Shown here: positions 8,401 through 16,526 of the stretch, piece by piece
Numbering within the stretch: position 1 is the stretch's first letter
Layout: each line of letters opens with the position of its first letter
Assembly (NCBI GenBank): GCA_036276235.1
Contig: DATBDZ010000037.1
Span: 1-23,881 of the forward strand
DNA length: 23,881 bases
From: JANWHF01 sp036276235
GTDB lineage: Bacteria > Planctomycetota > Phycisphaerae > Tepidisphaerales > Tepidisphaeraceae
Direction: 5' to 3'
The notes under the pieces: generated by a model
The model's database searches: none
What the model was told of the DNA's origin: nothing
Seen by the model: only the letters and a program-made list of their open reading frames with translations
Translations under genes and position numbers: made by a program

Positions 8401-11400
8401 GCGTGCCGTTGCGGAACATCCGCCAGAAAAGAGGGGTTGGAATATCGACCAGCGGCGACGCGACGGATGTCAGGTTGTCGGTCGAGCTAATCCCCTTATC
8501 GCTGCTCGGATCAAGCGTCGGCGCGCCGGGCGCGGGCGGCGCGTGGGTGAGGATCCTGATCTGTAGGGCCGGGGAATCAGGCAGCGTATTAGCCCCGATC
8601 GTCTGCCGCGCGATGATGTTGTAGATGCCGTCGGGTAGGGCCGTTTTTCCGTCGGTACTGATCGTCGTGCTCGTCCCGATCGCGGTGGCGTGGCCAATCT
8701 GGATGCCGTTGGCGAAAAGATCCACGCTCGCGCCGGCGGTCGTGTTCGGAACCGTGAACTTCAGTGCCCTGGCCGTGGAACTGTTGTTGAAATTCGTGAC
8801 GTCGTCATTGGACGAAATCCCCGAGTCAGTTGCGGGCAGCAGATCGGGCGCGCCCAGCGGCGGGGCGGAAGCGCCGTCCACGACCAGAGAATATTCACCT
8901 GAGCCGCGCGAAGCCTCAATGCGAATGTAGTAAACGCCACTGCCGCCGGCGGGGACGATATAGACGATCTCGGCATTGCGCCGATCGGGGCCGGAATTGT
9001 CGTCGCTGGTGATGACTTTGCCCGTCGAATCGAACAGAGTGAGTTTTGGATCGAGGAAGCTTTCAAACTCTCCGGGCGGCCCGCCGGGCGTATCGGTGCG
9101 GATCATCAGCACGTTACCCGCACTGGCCGCGACGCTGTAAAAATCGAACGAATCGTCGAGCGATCCGCCGACATTTCCGACCGCGATGCCCACCGATGAA
9201 AGATCGACGGCAGTGGCGGGTAAACCATTGGGCCCTGTCGCGAAGCGCGCATTTCTCACGACCTGCAGATTATAAAAGTTGCGCGGGGGACCAATAACTT
9301 CGATCACGTACTCGCCGCTTGCGGGCGCGACAAAATCATTGACGGCGGCGGCAAAGCCGGAGCTTGCTTGGTCCGGCGAGCCGATCGCCAACAGGTGGCC
9401 GTCCGCATCCTCCAGCAACAATGTCATCGCGCCCGAGGTGATCGACGTGACGGCGATCGTCGCATGATCGCCGGCCTGTAATTTCATGGAATAAAAATCC
9501 GGTCGGCCGGACGTTGCATCAGTGGTCCCCAGAACCGCTACCCGATCGGCGCTTCGGAACGGGTCGATCGGAATGAAGCCGCCGTCCAGCGGCTGCGCGC
9601 TCGCCGGTGTGTCGTTCGAAACCCCGAGTAGTTCGGTCTCCACCAGCGCGTTGAGCGCGACTTGCAGCGAATAGAGCCCGGCGGCATCAGCGCTGGCCAC
9701 CACGAGGGTGTACGTTCCACTGACCGGCGCAAAAACGGATTCGAGAATCACATCCGTTCCGTCCCCGGACGAGAGTGCCGTGCCCATCGTCGCGCCATTG
9801 GGCCCGAGGATCGTGATGCGCGGCTGCCAGTTTGAAGTCGGTTGTACAATCGCCGTGATCGATTCGCCGGCGGCGAGGGTGATGGCGTATGGATCGATGT
9901 CACCCGGCGTATTGATGGCGCTGCCGGTTGTGCCGGTGTAGACCAGGCTTCCGACGGGCGGCTGCTTTTGCAGCGGCGTGGGGAAATGGCCGTTGATGGT
10001 ATCGACGGTGAAATCGACGAAGAAATCGCCGCCCGGATTTCCATCACCGCTGCCGGTGGGGCCGAGCGGCCAATGCGGCTCGCCGTCCAGCGCATTGCCG
10101 GCGGCGTCTTGAAATCCACCCGCGCCGCTGGTGAGCGTCAGTGTGTAGTTGTCATCGGGAACATTGGTGAATGTCGCGGTCAATACGGTGCCGCTGGCGT
10201 CAAAACCAAAATTGCCCGGGAAAACCGTTGTGTTTTGTAATGATCCGAAGAGGGCGATCGCCGAGGTATTCAGCCCGGCGGTTGTCATCGGCCGGCTGAA
10301 GGTGATCGTGACCGTCAGATCTCCCTGAGGAACGGTCGCGCCCTCGACGATCGAAGAAGTAAGAATGCGCGGCCCACCGGATTGAATGACGATGCTGCTC
10401 GAAGCGGCGCCGACCGGATCGCCATACAGATCGCGGAAAGCGCCGGCGGCAAGCGCGATCGCGTGCGGACCATCCGCCAGCGCCTGAGCAGGCACGAACT
10501 CGAGTGTCTGACCATCGAGCATGCGCACCGACGCGGCCGCAATTCCATCGACGGTTAGCGCACCGGGTAAAACTGTGCTGAAGAGCACCGGCTGCGACAG
10601 AGCGATATCGATCTTTGAGAGGATATTCAGCAGGCGCCCATCGGCGGGATAGGTGATTGTCGCGGCGAGCTCGGTCGGTGCAGGAGTGCCGCCGGTGACG
10701 CTCAGCACATAGTCTCCGCCGGGGGAGTTGGCGAGCGTATCAATCTCAATCGTGTAAATGCCCGGCTGAGTTGGCGTAAATGTCAGGAGGGAGTTGCGGC
10801 CGTCCGCGGCGACGGTGCCATTGGCCGCCAAACTCGCGGATGGGTCGAGCAGGCGAAGCCGAGTCGCAAGCAGATTCACCGGCTCGCCCGCGCCATCGCC
10901 CGGCGTCGCGGTCGCAAGAGAGATCGTCTGGCCCGCGGCAAGGTAAATGCTGTAACGATTTGCCGAAGCGCCGCGATCAAAATGCCCAAGGACCATTCGC
11001 TTGCCGTTCATTGCGATTGAGTGCAGCGGCGGCGGCGTCGCGTCATTCGGTTGAGTCTGCAGCTCGGCATCTCGCGCGATCGTCAGCAGATAATGCGCAC
11101 CGTTATCGCCCCACACGCGCGCGTAATAGGTTCCGTTCGTCGGCGCGATCAGATCATTGATCATCACGTCGGCGTTGGATGCGCCGCTGACGCCGGCCGC
11201 CAGAAGATTTCCCGCCGGGTCGTAGAGGCTCAGTTGCTCGCCGCCGCTGACATCCTGGCCGACGACCTGCGCGCTGATCGAATCGCCGGCAGTGGCGCTG
11301 AAGCTGTAGAAATCGCCCGGCGAATCGGGCGAAATAATCCGCACATCCGCATACGCGCGGCCATCGATCGGCGTGGGATAATTGTCGTACTGCTGAAACT

Positions 11401-14400
11401 TGATTTTGAAATTCGGCCCCAGGTTCATCCCCGCCTGCGCCGCGGCGGCCGCGAGGTTGATCGACACGGTTCCCAGCAACCCCTGCATGTCGGCGGTCTG
11501 CCCATCCCAGACGCGATGCCAGTGCACGTTGTCGTCGCTGATGGAAACGCCATCACCGTCAAAATGCCCGGTGAAGTCGGCGGGAATCGCCTCCTGCTCA
11601 TCGCCGAAGCTGGTCTGCTGAAAAGTGAGCGTCGCCTGCGAACGGCCGGAAAGATCGACCGTCCAAATCGCCTCATTCAGGTTGAACGTCGATCCGGTTG
11701 GGTCGTTGTGATCCATCACCAGATAGTTGTGATTGGCGACGGTCTGAAGAAAGACTTCGCCGAGCTGGGCGTCAGAAGAGAAGGTGCTCCACGCTGGGCC
11801 GAGTGTTCCCTGCGAAAAATCATCCGCCGCGATGACAGTGCCGTTTTCATCAAGCTGGCCCAGCACCGTGCCGCGCGTCGCGCCCTTGCCGAGTGAGACA
11901 AAGCTGCCATTGATGTTTTGCGCGGCGGCGATCGAGTTGCCGGCAGGCCCGCCGGCATTTTGCGTCACGACTGCCGCGTTGAGAATCGCGCGGATCGAAT
12001 AATTGCCGAGCGTGCCGGCGAGGCTTGAAACCCGCAGCGTGTAGATTCCGCCGGTAACGATCGCGCCCGTTTGAAGAATCGCCGGCTGTCCCGCCGCGCC
12101 GGCCGAAGCGGAGGCGATGAGCTGATTCGATCCATCGAGCAGATCGATCTTTGGCCGCAGCTCCGAACCATCAGCAGCGGAAACCAGCGCGCTCAGCGTC
12201 TGGCCGGCGTCGAGATTCAAAGTGAAGCTGTCACTGTCGCCGGCAGGAGCAATTGTACCAGTCGTCGTCCGTTCCCAAATGAGCGGGGCGGCAGGAATCT
12301 CCGCGAAAAATGGCGATGGAAATGGTGTCGAGACAATATCGACCGCAAGCGATTCGCTAAACGCCGCCGAGTCGTTTCCGTCGGCATCCTTCACCGCGCC
12401 CGTCGGCAACGTAATCGTCAGCGGCCCTTCGCTGTTCAAGCCCGCAAGCTGATATCGCACTGTCGTTGCGTTCAATAAGCTCGCACTGACAATCGAGCCG
12501 CGACTGGGAACCAGGACAAATGGGTCGATCGAATTGGGACTCACCGGCCCGCTGAACGTCACATCCAGCGTCGTCATCGGCATTGCGACGATCGCACCCG
12601 CCGCGGGCGATGCCGTCGTCACCGCAAGCTGGTTGCTAGTGTATCCAAATGTTGCGGCATAATTATCCGCGGGGAACTCACCGGAAATGCCGTTCAGATT
12701 CTGATCCAGCGGCGCCTCTGAGCCGGCCGTCAGAATGAAGGGGGCGAGCGTCATCGCGTACTGGCCATTCACAGTCGGCGGCGTGAAATCGATTTCCAGC
12801 GTCGTGTTTCCATTGAGCCAACTGAAGCCGGAAATCTGCGATCGCAAATCACTATTGCCCGGATCGGTGAAGCTGACGACATCATTGGCAATGGAAAAGC
12901 TTGTCGGATCCATCGCGGCGTTGAAGGTGAGATTGATCGATCCGACCGGCGCGGTGCTCGTGCCGCTTGGAGTTTGAGCAACAACGCGCGTGCCCCGCAA
13001 GCCCGGCGGCAGATCGAAGGCGGGCGTCAACGACTTGGATACCGGACTGTCATCCACCGCACTGAAGCCCAGCCCGCGGCGGGCGAAGGCCGTCCAGATC
13101 TCCAGCGCATTTTTGCCGCCGTCCAACGCCCGATCGGCGGCAAGAATCGCGTCGCGCGCATCGGTGAACGAGGGACTGGTCGGCTGCAACTTCAGCGCGT
13201 CCATCACCAGCTTGATCGCCAGATTGTTGCCGCCGTTCTCGCCGGGGACGGCTGCGTTGTAACCCTGCGAAATGCTCGGGCTATACCCATACTTTTGAAT
13301 CAGCAGCCGGTTCAGGTCCCAGAGCGCCGAGCCCCAGATGGTGCCAACCGAGTGCGCCTCGACGCCCGCACTCGTGCCGAAATCGGCGAACGTGAGCGGA
13401 TCGATCCCCATGTCAAAGCTGTACGGATTCTGGCGGACGCCCGGTCCGCCGGGACCCTGGCCCAGGATGTAATTCCCCACACCGTAAGCGCCATCGGCGG
13501 CGTCGGTCGGCTTCTCCGTGAGCATCAATGCGAACCAGTCGCTCCAGCCTTCGGCCAATCCGGAGCTCTGCAACGTCTCCAGGCCCGAACTGCTCGCGGC
13601 GCCACCTGTGAGCCGCGTCGTCAGGCCGTGCGTGTACTCATGGATGACCACCGTGCTGTCGAAATCGGCGTCGCGCTGCGGGGAAGTTTTGTCCCACAGA
13701 TACATCTGCATGATCGGCGACTGGCCGTCCGGCGGCGTGAAAAAGTTGGAGTTATCGACATCGCCGCCGTCCTGCGATTGCGCTTGCAGCGCATCGCCCC
13801 CAATTCCCTGCCCGCTGTAGTTGATATTCTGAAAATTGCCGGCGGCTTCAGTGAAGCCATAATGAGCATAGATGTCGTGGACCGAATTGGTCAGATAAAA
13901 GAGCTGCGTCACCGCCGCAGACATGTATGAAGCGGGATTCTGAGAAAGATCCAGCGGCGAGTCGAAAGAGAGCGAAGGCCCGCCGTCCGGCTGAAATGAC
14001 GGCAGATTCGTGTTGACCGCATCAATGTACGCATCGACGTTGTTGCCGCTGGTGGTCGTCGAATCCGCGCCTGCCTGGCCGTTGGTGTCGAGCCAGCCGA
14101 ATGGGGAGAACGTCGGGTCGGCGGGGTTCGTCACGATCTGCCTCGAACCGTCATCAGGATTCTTGAGCGGCAACGGATAGACGTCGTATGACTCCGTCGA
14201 ATTCGTGAGATCGGATGCGGGTGATGAATCATCGGAAGGCGTATCAGCCGCCGGTGCAGCGCTGCCGGCGCTCCCGTCATCCGGCAACAACGGATGGGCA
14301 AAATCAACCGCGCCCAGAAGCGCGCCGGTATGTCCGTCGATCCGGGCGTCATACCAATGCTCGCCATCGGGCGTGCGAAGGAGCATATCCCAGCCCAGAC

Positions 14401-15082
14401 GCAGGCCAGTGGGCGTTGGAATATAAACCTGTTTCGCGGGGATCGGATCGAGCGACGCATCCGGCGAAACCAGCGTTGTGATCGTCGATGGTCCGACGGT
14501 TATCGCGGGAGCTGACTGACTCTCAGTCGCGACCGACGGTGCCGCGTTCAAATCCAATCCCAAATCCGGCGCAGCATCGACCAGCGCCTGGCTCGCCGTC
14601 AGTGCCCCTTGCGCTGACGTATGTGCTGTCGAGATCAACCCCGCGGCATTGGCGATGAAATTGCTCGCCGCCGTGATGACCTGATTGTCGCGCGTAAGGC
14701 TGATCGAGATGTCGGCATCTTCAACGGCCAGTGCGCCGATGCGCTGTTGAAGATAGATGTGCGTTTCGCCGGTATCCGAATCGGTGTACTGATTGGTGAC
14801 CAGCGGGCTGCTCAGATCCGCTGTCGTGATTCCCAGATCGCTGACATGCGCGCGGAGATACGCCATCGCCACATCCAGCGGCGCGCCGGCGGCGGGGGGC
14901 GAAAGCAGGCCGCTGGTTGCCGCCAGGTTGTGGCCGGGCGGAACGTACGGTGCAATCGGACCAGAATTGTTGGCGGAAAGAAAAACCCGGGCCTCAAGCC
15001 GCTCGGCGATCGAGTGGGCCGCGGCGCGAAGGGCATCTGTCCTGAGCGGCGGCCGGGGCGGCCGACGCCGAAACGAACCCAT
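5492..15082 (-). CDS. Giant exported M36 (fungalysin-type) metallopeptidase with PPC, Ig-like and delta-60 repeats
   Basis: Predicted secreted or surface protein of 3196 residues. Order of parts: an N-terminus with RLEARVFLS (28-36), like the planctomycete LEPRxLLS export-associated motif; a fungalysin/thermolysin propeptide region (about 65-145); and an M36 peptidase (about 300-690) with the zinc motif HEYTH (H481, E482, H485) and third ligand E511 in GLAEGWSDWFAL, so it should be active. Then come two SbsA/Big-like domains (about 700-920), a PPC-like domain (940-1032), a jelly-roll-like insert (1085-1250), two PPC domains (1255-1463), two Big-like domains (1472-1690), about three PPC domains (1710-2060), Ig-like repeats (2080-2600), seven delta-60 repeats (2604-2990) and a final Ig-like module. 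The ATG at 15082 has GGAGG upstream. No PEP-CTERM or other sorting tail is seen at the end (VVSILVDIT). Domain borders are read by eye. Confidence 0.9.
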   Translation of the reverse strand: MGSFRRRPPRPPLRTDALRAAAHSIAERLEARVFLSANNSGPIAPYVPPGHNLAATSGLLSPPAAGAPLDVAMAYLRAHVSDLGITTADLSSPLVTNQYTDSDTGETHIYLQQRIGALAVEDADISISLTRDNQVITAASNFIANAAGLISTAHTSAQGALTASQALVDAAPDLGLDLNAAPSVATESQSAPAITVGPSTITTLVSPDASLDPIPAKQVYIPTPTGLRLGWDMLLRTPDGEHWYDARIDGHTGALLGAVDFAHPLLPDDGSAGSAAPAADTPSDDSSPASDLTNSTESYDVYPLPLKNPDDGSRQIVTNPADPTFSPFGWLDTNGQAGADSTTTSGNNVDAYIDAVNTNLPSFQPDGGPSLSFDSPLDLSQNPASYMSAAVTQLFYLTNSVHDIYAHYGFTEAAGNFQNINYSGQGIGGDALQAQSQDGGDVDNSNFFTPPDGQSPIMQMYLWDKTSPQRDADFDSTVVIHEYTHGLTTRLTGGAASSSGLETLQSSGLAEGWSDWFALMLTEKPTDAADGAYGVGNYILGQGPGGPGVRQNPYSFDMGIDPLTFADFGTSAGVEAHSVGTIWGSALWDLNRLLIQKYGYSPSISQGYNAAVPGENGGNNLAIKLVMDALKLQPTSPSFTDARDAILAADRALDGGKNALEIWTAFARRGLGFSAVDDSPVSKSLTPAFDLPPGLRGTRVVAQTPSGTSTAPVGSINLTFNAAMDPTSFSIANDVVSFTDPGNSDLRSQISGFSWLNGNTTLEIDFTPPTVNGQYAMTLAPFILTAGSEAPLDQNLNGISGEFPADNYAATFGYTSNQLAVTTASPAAGAIVAMPMTTLDVTFSGPVSPNSIDPFVLVPSRGSIVSASLLNATTVRYQLAGLNSEGPLTITLPTGAVKDADGNDSAAFSESLAVDIVSTPFPSPFFAEIPAAPLIWERTTTGTIAPAGDSDSFTLNLDAGQTLSALVSAADGSELRPKIDLLDGSNQLIASASAGAAGQPAILQTGAIVTGGIYTLRVSSLAGTLGNYSIRAILNAAVVTQNAGGPAGNSIAAAQNINGSFVSLGKGATRGTVLGQLDENGTVIAADDFSQGTLGPAWSTFSSDAQLGEVFLQTVANHNYLVMDHNDPTGSTFNLNEAIWTVDLSGRSQATLTFQQTSFGDEQEAIPADFTGHFDGDGVSISDDNVHWHRVWDGQTADMQGLLGTVSINLAAAAAQAGMNLGPNFKIKFQQYDNYPTPIDGRAYADVRIISPDSPGDFYSFSATAGDSISAQVVGQDVSGGEQLSLYDPAGNLLAAGVSGASNADVMINDLIAPTNGTYYARVWGDNGAHYLLTIARDAELQTQPNDATPPPLHSIAMNGKRMVLGHFDRGASANRYSIYLAAGQTISLATATPGDGAGEPVNLLATRLRLLDPSASLAANGTVAADGRNSLLTFTPTQPGIYTIEIDTLANSPGGDYVLSVTGGTPAPTELAATITYPADGRLLNILSKIDIALSQPVLFSTVLPGALTVDGIAAASVRMLDGQTLEFVPAQALADGPHAIALAAGAFRDLYGDPVGAASSSIVIQSGGPRILTSSIVEGATVPQGDLTVTITFSRPMTTAGLNTSAIALFGSLQNTTVFPGNFGFDASGTVLTATFTNVPDDNYTLTLTSGAGGFQDAAGNALDGEPHWPLGPTGSGDGNPGGDFFVDFTVDTINGHFPTPLQKQPPVGSLVYTGTTGSAINTPGDIDPYAITLAAGESITAIVQPTSNWQPRITILGPNGATMGTALSSGDGTDVILESVFAPVSGTYTLVVASADAAGLYSLQVALNALVETELLGVSNDTPASAQPLDGGFIPIDPFRSADRVAVLGTTDATSGRPDFYSMKLQAGDHATIAVTSITSGAMTLLLEDADGHLLAIGSPDQASSGFAAAVNDFVAPASGEYVIEVIGPPRNFYNLQVVRNARFATGPNGLPATAVDLSSVGIAVGNVGGSLDDSFDFYSVAASAGNVLMIRTDTPGGPPGEFESFLDPKLTLFDSTGKVITSDDNSGPDRRNAEIVYIVPAGGSGVYYIRIEASRGSGEYSLVVDGASAPPLGAPDLLPATDSGISSNDDVTNFNNSSTARALKFTVPNTTAGASVDLFANGIQIGHATAIGTSTTISTDGKTALPDGIYNIIARQTIGANTLPDSPALQIRILTHAPPAPGAPTLDPSSDKGISSTDNLTSVASPLVDIPTPLFWRMFRNGTLIGSTAHGATFKSAALATGVYKFAVQAVDIAGNISALGSPLTITMDATLPKAIAVSAPPITVPGGKTYDFSVTFGDNIAVDATSLGDKDVIVTGPFGFRQSAKLISVSVNGASVTGHYQIAAPLSGWTGVFSGTYTIALQAAQVLDTAGNAAAAANVGTFKVSLPIVTPPAPVLAAASDRGISDTDDLTNLNNSTPAAALQFVVFDTAAGGTVSVYSDGILIGSTIAKGTTTTVTTNGKTKLLNGAHNITARITPPGGTPTAPSAPLRIRILHLDIAAPPPPMLEAASDSGISDHDGITNIVRPVFDVTAPSYYRVTANGKALGNGFILGNHFNTDDLPDGAFDLRLISQDIAGNKSAPSRPLHIVIDTKPPRIVPPGALDTSFGKFGVATTAAAGNDQIIAQAIQPDGKILVAGLGVNPANSATMIKLARFTRAGVLDNTFGTKGIAYISLATTGSFAFNTIAIQPDGRILLGGTVAGRFAVTRLLSNGTLDSSFANQGHALISLPAGNSALNALLLQSDGEIIAAGQIAGNFGMLRLSSAGALDKTFGIVVTQFPGASSSIASVAFTAGNRIIAGGTTSGGVFALARYSGGGVLDLSFGLSGLVTTFAGFSPQARRLVIQPDGKILLAGTIGNRQTFIGVARYNADGSADMTFGAGGFAQQALAGNAIVTDMLLDSNGRIVVAGNEQNAAGLQGFVFCFVSNGRPDPQFGTDGAALVALADTTFTAGALSRQSDGNYIVGGSMPGKDANADFALVRILGSGTTLTLDPSTDTGSNNTDGITNTAAPIYDLLGRGSSFYRIYVDGALFSGSYETAAKLALPAQGIVTFTLVDAAGNESAPMSASPVLFDSFPPFVEQFTTNTFVSSATNACFIRVTYDDSALDDSTFDGGDLLLIGPDGSSVSAQVVSPSTLLSQRSVVLYRFTPPGGAFDGTNNGIYNIWLAANQVGDLAGNVMAMQRVVSILVDIT
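6050..8840 (-). repeat. Five Ig-like repeats with a D-x-G-[IS]-x3-D-x2-T motif
   Basis: Five copies of a short acidic motif open Ig-like units of the giant protein: TDSGISSNDDVTN, SDKGISSTDNLTS, SDRGISDTDDLTN, SDSGISDHDGITN and TDTGSNNTDGITN, at roughly residues 2083, 2192, 2404, 2512 and 2998. The last copy is separated from the fourth by the delta-60 block. Similar motifs are common in Bap/RTX-type bacterial Ig-like adhesin domains; calcium binding is a plausible inference. Confidence 0.75.
6116..7270 (-). repeat. Seven delta-60 repeats inside the giant peptidase
   Basis: Seven tandem units of about 50-58 residues. Each opens with a variant of G-x-[LAP]-D-x2-F-[GA]-x2-G (GALDTSFGKFG, GVLDNTFGTKG, GTLDSSFANQG, GALDKTFGIVV, GVLDLSFGLSG, GSADMTFGAGG, GRPDPQFGTDG), and most continue with a variant of IQPDGKILVAG and a closing L-x-R-[FLY] strand. 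These are delta-60 repeats; seven copies would suit a seven-bladed propeller (inference). Confidence 0.85.
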
Positions 15083-15476
15083 ACACCCTCCTCGCTCCTC
15101 TGATGCCGAAAATAGCAGCCCGCCGCCAGCGGTTCAATTGAAAAGCGAAGGGATTGCCCTTCACGCACACTCAGACCCTTCAACCGGCAATGCCCCCGCG
15201 TAATTCCCGGCTCCCGCAATTCAACATGCGTGATCCAAGACAGTTCGGAGTTCTTATACGTGCTGCAAGTTATGCACGTTCAATCGGGCCACGGACAGGT
15301 TCTGAAACGTGAAGACGTGAAACGTGACGGTTTGGTGGATCACCGTCACGTTTCACGTCTTCACGTTTCACGTCTTCACGTTTCACGTCCTCACGTTTCA
15401 ATACTTCGTGATAGCCGTGTCCGGAAGGGCCGGATCCGCTTCCCGCGCGATGAGCGTCCGCAACTCGACTGCTCTT
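15083..15476. other. Intergenic region upstream of the giant peptidase gene
   Basis: A 394-base gap between two minus-strand genes. It is the 5' region of the giant gene: GGAGG just before the ATG, a small perfect hairpin GAAGGG-ATTG-CCCTTC at 15147-15162, and an imperfect dyad CGTGC...GCACG at 15259-15278. The stretch 15303-15401 holds a large inverted plus tandem repeat, listed separately. I could not find a convincing sigma70 promoter. Confidence 0.5.
15303..15401. repeat. 28-bp perfect inverted repeat fused to a 15-bp tandem repeat
   Basis: The arms 15303-15330 and 15343-15370 are exact reverse complements over 28 bases with a 12-base loop. From 15347 the right arm continues as a direct tandem array of the unit CACGTTTCACGTCTT (15347-15361, 15362-15376, 15377-15391 with one change, then a 10-base partial copy). 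The left arm is built of the same word in reverse (TGAAACGTGAAGACGTG). It lies 3' of the lipoprotein gene and 5' of the giant gene. No T-run follows the stem. Confidence 0.85.
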
Positions 15477-15941
15477 CTACGGCTGCGATGCCGGCTGTGT
15501 CGTCGGCCCGCTCGGCGCCGTCATCGGCTCGGTGGTTGGTGTGGAAGATTGCTTTTGCAACATCTGTGCATCGGCGGCGTCCAGTTTCTCGCGCGAGTTG
15601 TACAGGACATACGCGAATCTGGATTGGTGGAATATCCCGCTGTCCTCCCACTGCACGTTCCGCCATTGGCTGGCGTTGTCTGTCCGCGGAAACGGGTCGG
15701 CCAACGCCCAATCCTTCACCGGGATGCGGTAATCGGTATCGCCGCAGTAGGAATAAATGCTGCGCACGCGAACGTAGTGGTATCCGCCCTCATCACCCAT
15801 CCAAACCGCCTGATCGGGAAAGACCTGCGATTCGGATTTGGAAAGATCATCGGCAATCTGCTGACGGCTGCCATCCTCGACGCAGCCGCTCAGGCCGATC
15901 GCCAGCATCATGAATCCGCAAAGCAAAAGAGTGATTCGCAT
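15477..15941 (-). CDS. Small predicted lipoprotein of unknown function
   Basis: A 154-residue protein with a lipoprotein signal: MRITLLLCGFMMLAIGLSGC, giving lipobox LSGC and a lipidated cysteine at residue 20. The mature part has an aromatic-rich region (YHYVRVRSIYSYCGDTDYRIP, then WALADPF, FAYVLYNS) and a Thr/Pro/Ser-rich C-terminal tail (TPTTEPMTAPSGPTTQP) that looks unstructured. I recognise no family. I used the ATG at 15941 because it starts the signal peptide directly; an in-frame ATG at 15959 adds six residues and is also possible. It is transcribed divergently from the marR gene, sharing about 92 bases of upstream DNA, so the MarR protein could affect it, though no minus-strand promoter is clear. 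Confidence 0.72.
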   Translation of the reverse strand: MRITLLLCGFMMLAIGLSGCVEDGSRQQIADDLSKSESQVFPDQAVWMGDEGGYHYVRVRSIYSYCGDTDYRIPVKDWALADPFPRTDNASQWRNVQWEDSGIFHQSRFAYVLYNSREKLDAADAQMLQKQSSTPTTEPMTAPSGPTTQPASQP

Positions 15942-15998
15942 GACGGGAATGTACCGCATCGGGAGCCATTGTTGGAATCCCCGCGCGCAAGAATCGTC

Positions 15999-16027
15999 TG
16001 GACAACAGTTGTTTGAACGGGTATTAT
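15999..16027 (+). promoter_or_regulatory. marR promoter with overlapping ACAACAGTTGT dyad
   Basis: TGGACA (15999-16004) and TATTAT (16022-16027) are each one change from the sigma70 consensus and are 17 bases apart. Transcription would start about seven bases later, at 16034, which is the A of the marR ATG, suggesting a leaderless transcript. The dyad ACAACAGTTGT (16002-16012) overlaps the -35 and is a candidate MarR operator, which would give self-repression (inference). Confidence 0.6.
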
Positions 16028-16033
16028 GAACCC

Positions 16034-16522
16034 ATGACTTCAATCGCCGCCGGGCGCAAGCGGGGGAAGCATTTTGATTCGCCGCAGCAGGAGGCGTTTC
16101 TTAACCTCTGGCGGACGTATGACCGGCTGCGCCTGCTGGAAGATGAGCTGTTTGGCCGGCACGATCTCACCGCTCAACAATACAACACATTGCGCCTGCT
16201 GCGCGCGGCCCATCCGGGCAGCGTCCCGACTTTGAGCCTGGCGGCACGCCTCGTTTCCCGCGCGCCAGACATCACCCGATTATTGGACAAGCTGCACGAG
16301 CGCGGCTTTGTGGTACGCGACCGACCAGCCGATAACCGCCGCGTGGTGAACATCGGCATCACCGAAGCCGGGCTGGCCCTGCTGGACCGCCTGGCCGATG
16401 AGGTCAGGGAGTGCCACACGCGGCAGCTGGGGCATCTGGATTCGCGCGAAATCAAAACGCTGGTCGAGCTGCTAAGAAAAGCGCGCGAGCCACATGAGTT
16501 GGAGACGAGCGATTGGCGATGA
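16034..16522 (+). CDS. MarR-family transcriptional regulator
   Basis: Winged-helix DNA-binding protein of 162 residues, the usual MarR size. Visible parts are the N-terminal dimer helix (EAFLNLWRTYDRLRLLEDELF), the helix-turn-helix (LTAQQYNTLRLL, then TLSLAARLVSRAPDITRLLDKLHERGFV), the wing RDRPADNRRVVNIGITEAGLALL, and a C-terminal dimer helix (LVELLRKAREP). The DNR-x-V wing motif is typical. The ligand is unknown. I chose the ATG at 16034 rather than the in-frame TTG at 16013 because the promoter at 15999-16027 overlaps the TTG start and predicts transcription beginning at the ATG. It is divergent from the lipoprotein gene and lies 289 bases before the ABC importer genes in the same direction, so it may control either one. 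Confidence 0.9.
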   Translation: MTSIAAGRKRGKHFDSPQQEAFLNLWRTYDRLRLLEDELFGRHDLTAQQYNTLRLLRAAHPGSVPTLSLAARLVSRAPDITRLLDKLHERGFVVRDRPADNRRVVNIGITEAGLALLDRLADEVRECHTRQLGHLDSREIKTLVELLRKAREPHELETSDWR

Positions 16523-16526
16523 TGCG

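Noticed and set aside
12974..13930. 318-residue plus-strand open frame inside the giant gene
   Set aside because: Antisense to the M36 catalytic domain, Arg/Gln-rich, typical of the GC-rich shadow frame; the same applies to 11021-11896 and 7004-7732.
15255..15300. Promoter of the giant gene (TTGAAC and TATAAG on the minus strand)
   Set aside because: The spacer is about 19 bases and the site lies some 170 bases before the ATG; too weak to list as a promoter.
15347..15401. Possible CRISPR array (regular direct repeats)
   Set aside because: The 15-base units are adjacent with no spacers, and there are no cas genes.
15230..16016. Plus-strand open frames across the lipoprotein region (15230-15913 and 15324-16016)
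   Set aside because: They begin in the tandem repeat (HVSRLHVSRLHV, FHVFTFHVFTFHV) and run antisense to the lipoprotein gene with its clear lipobox.
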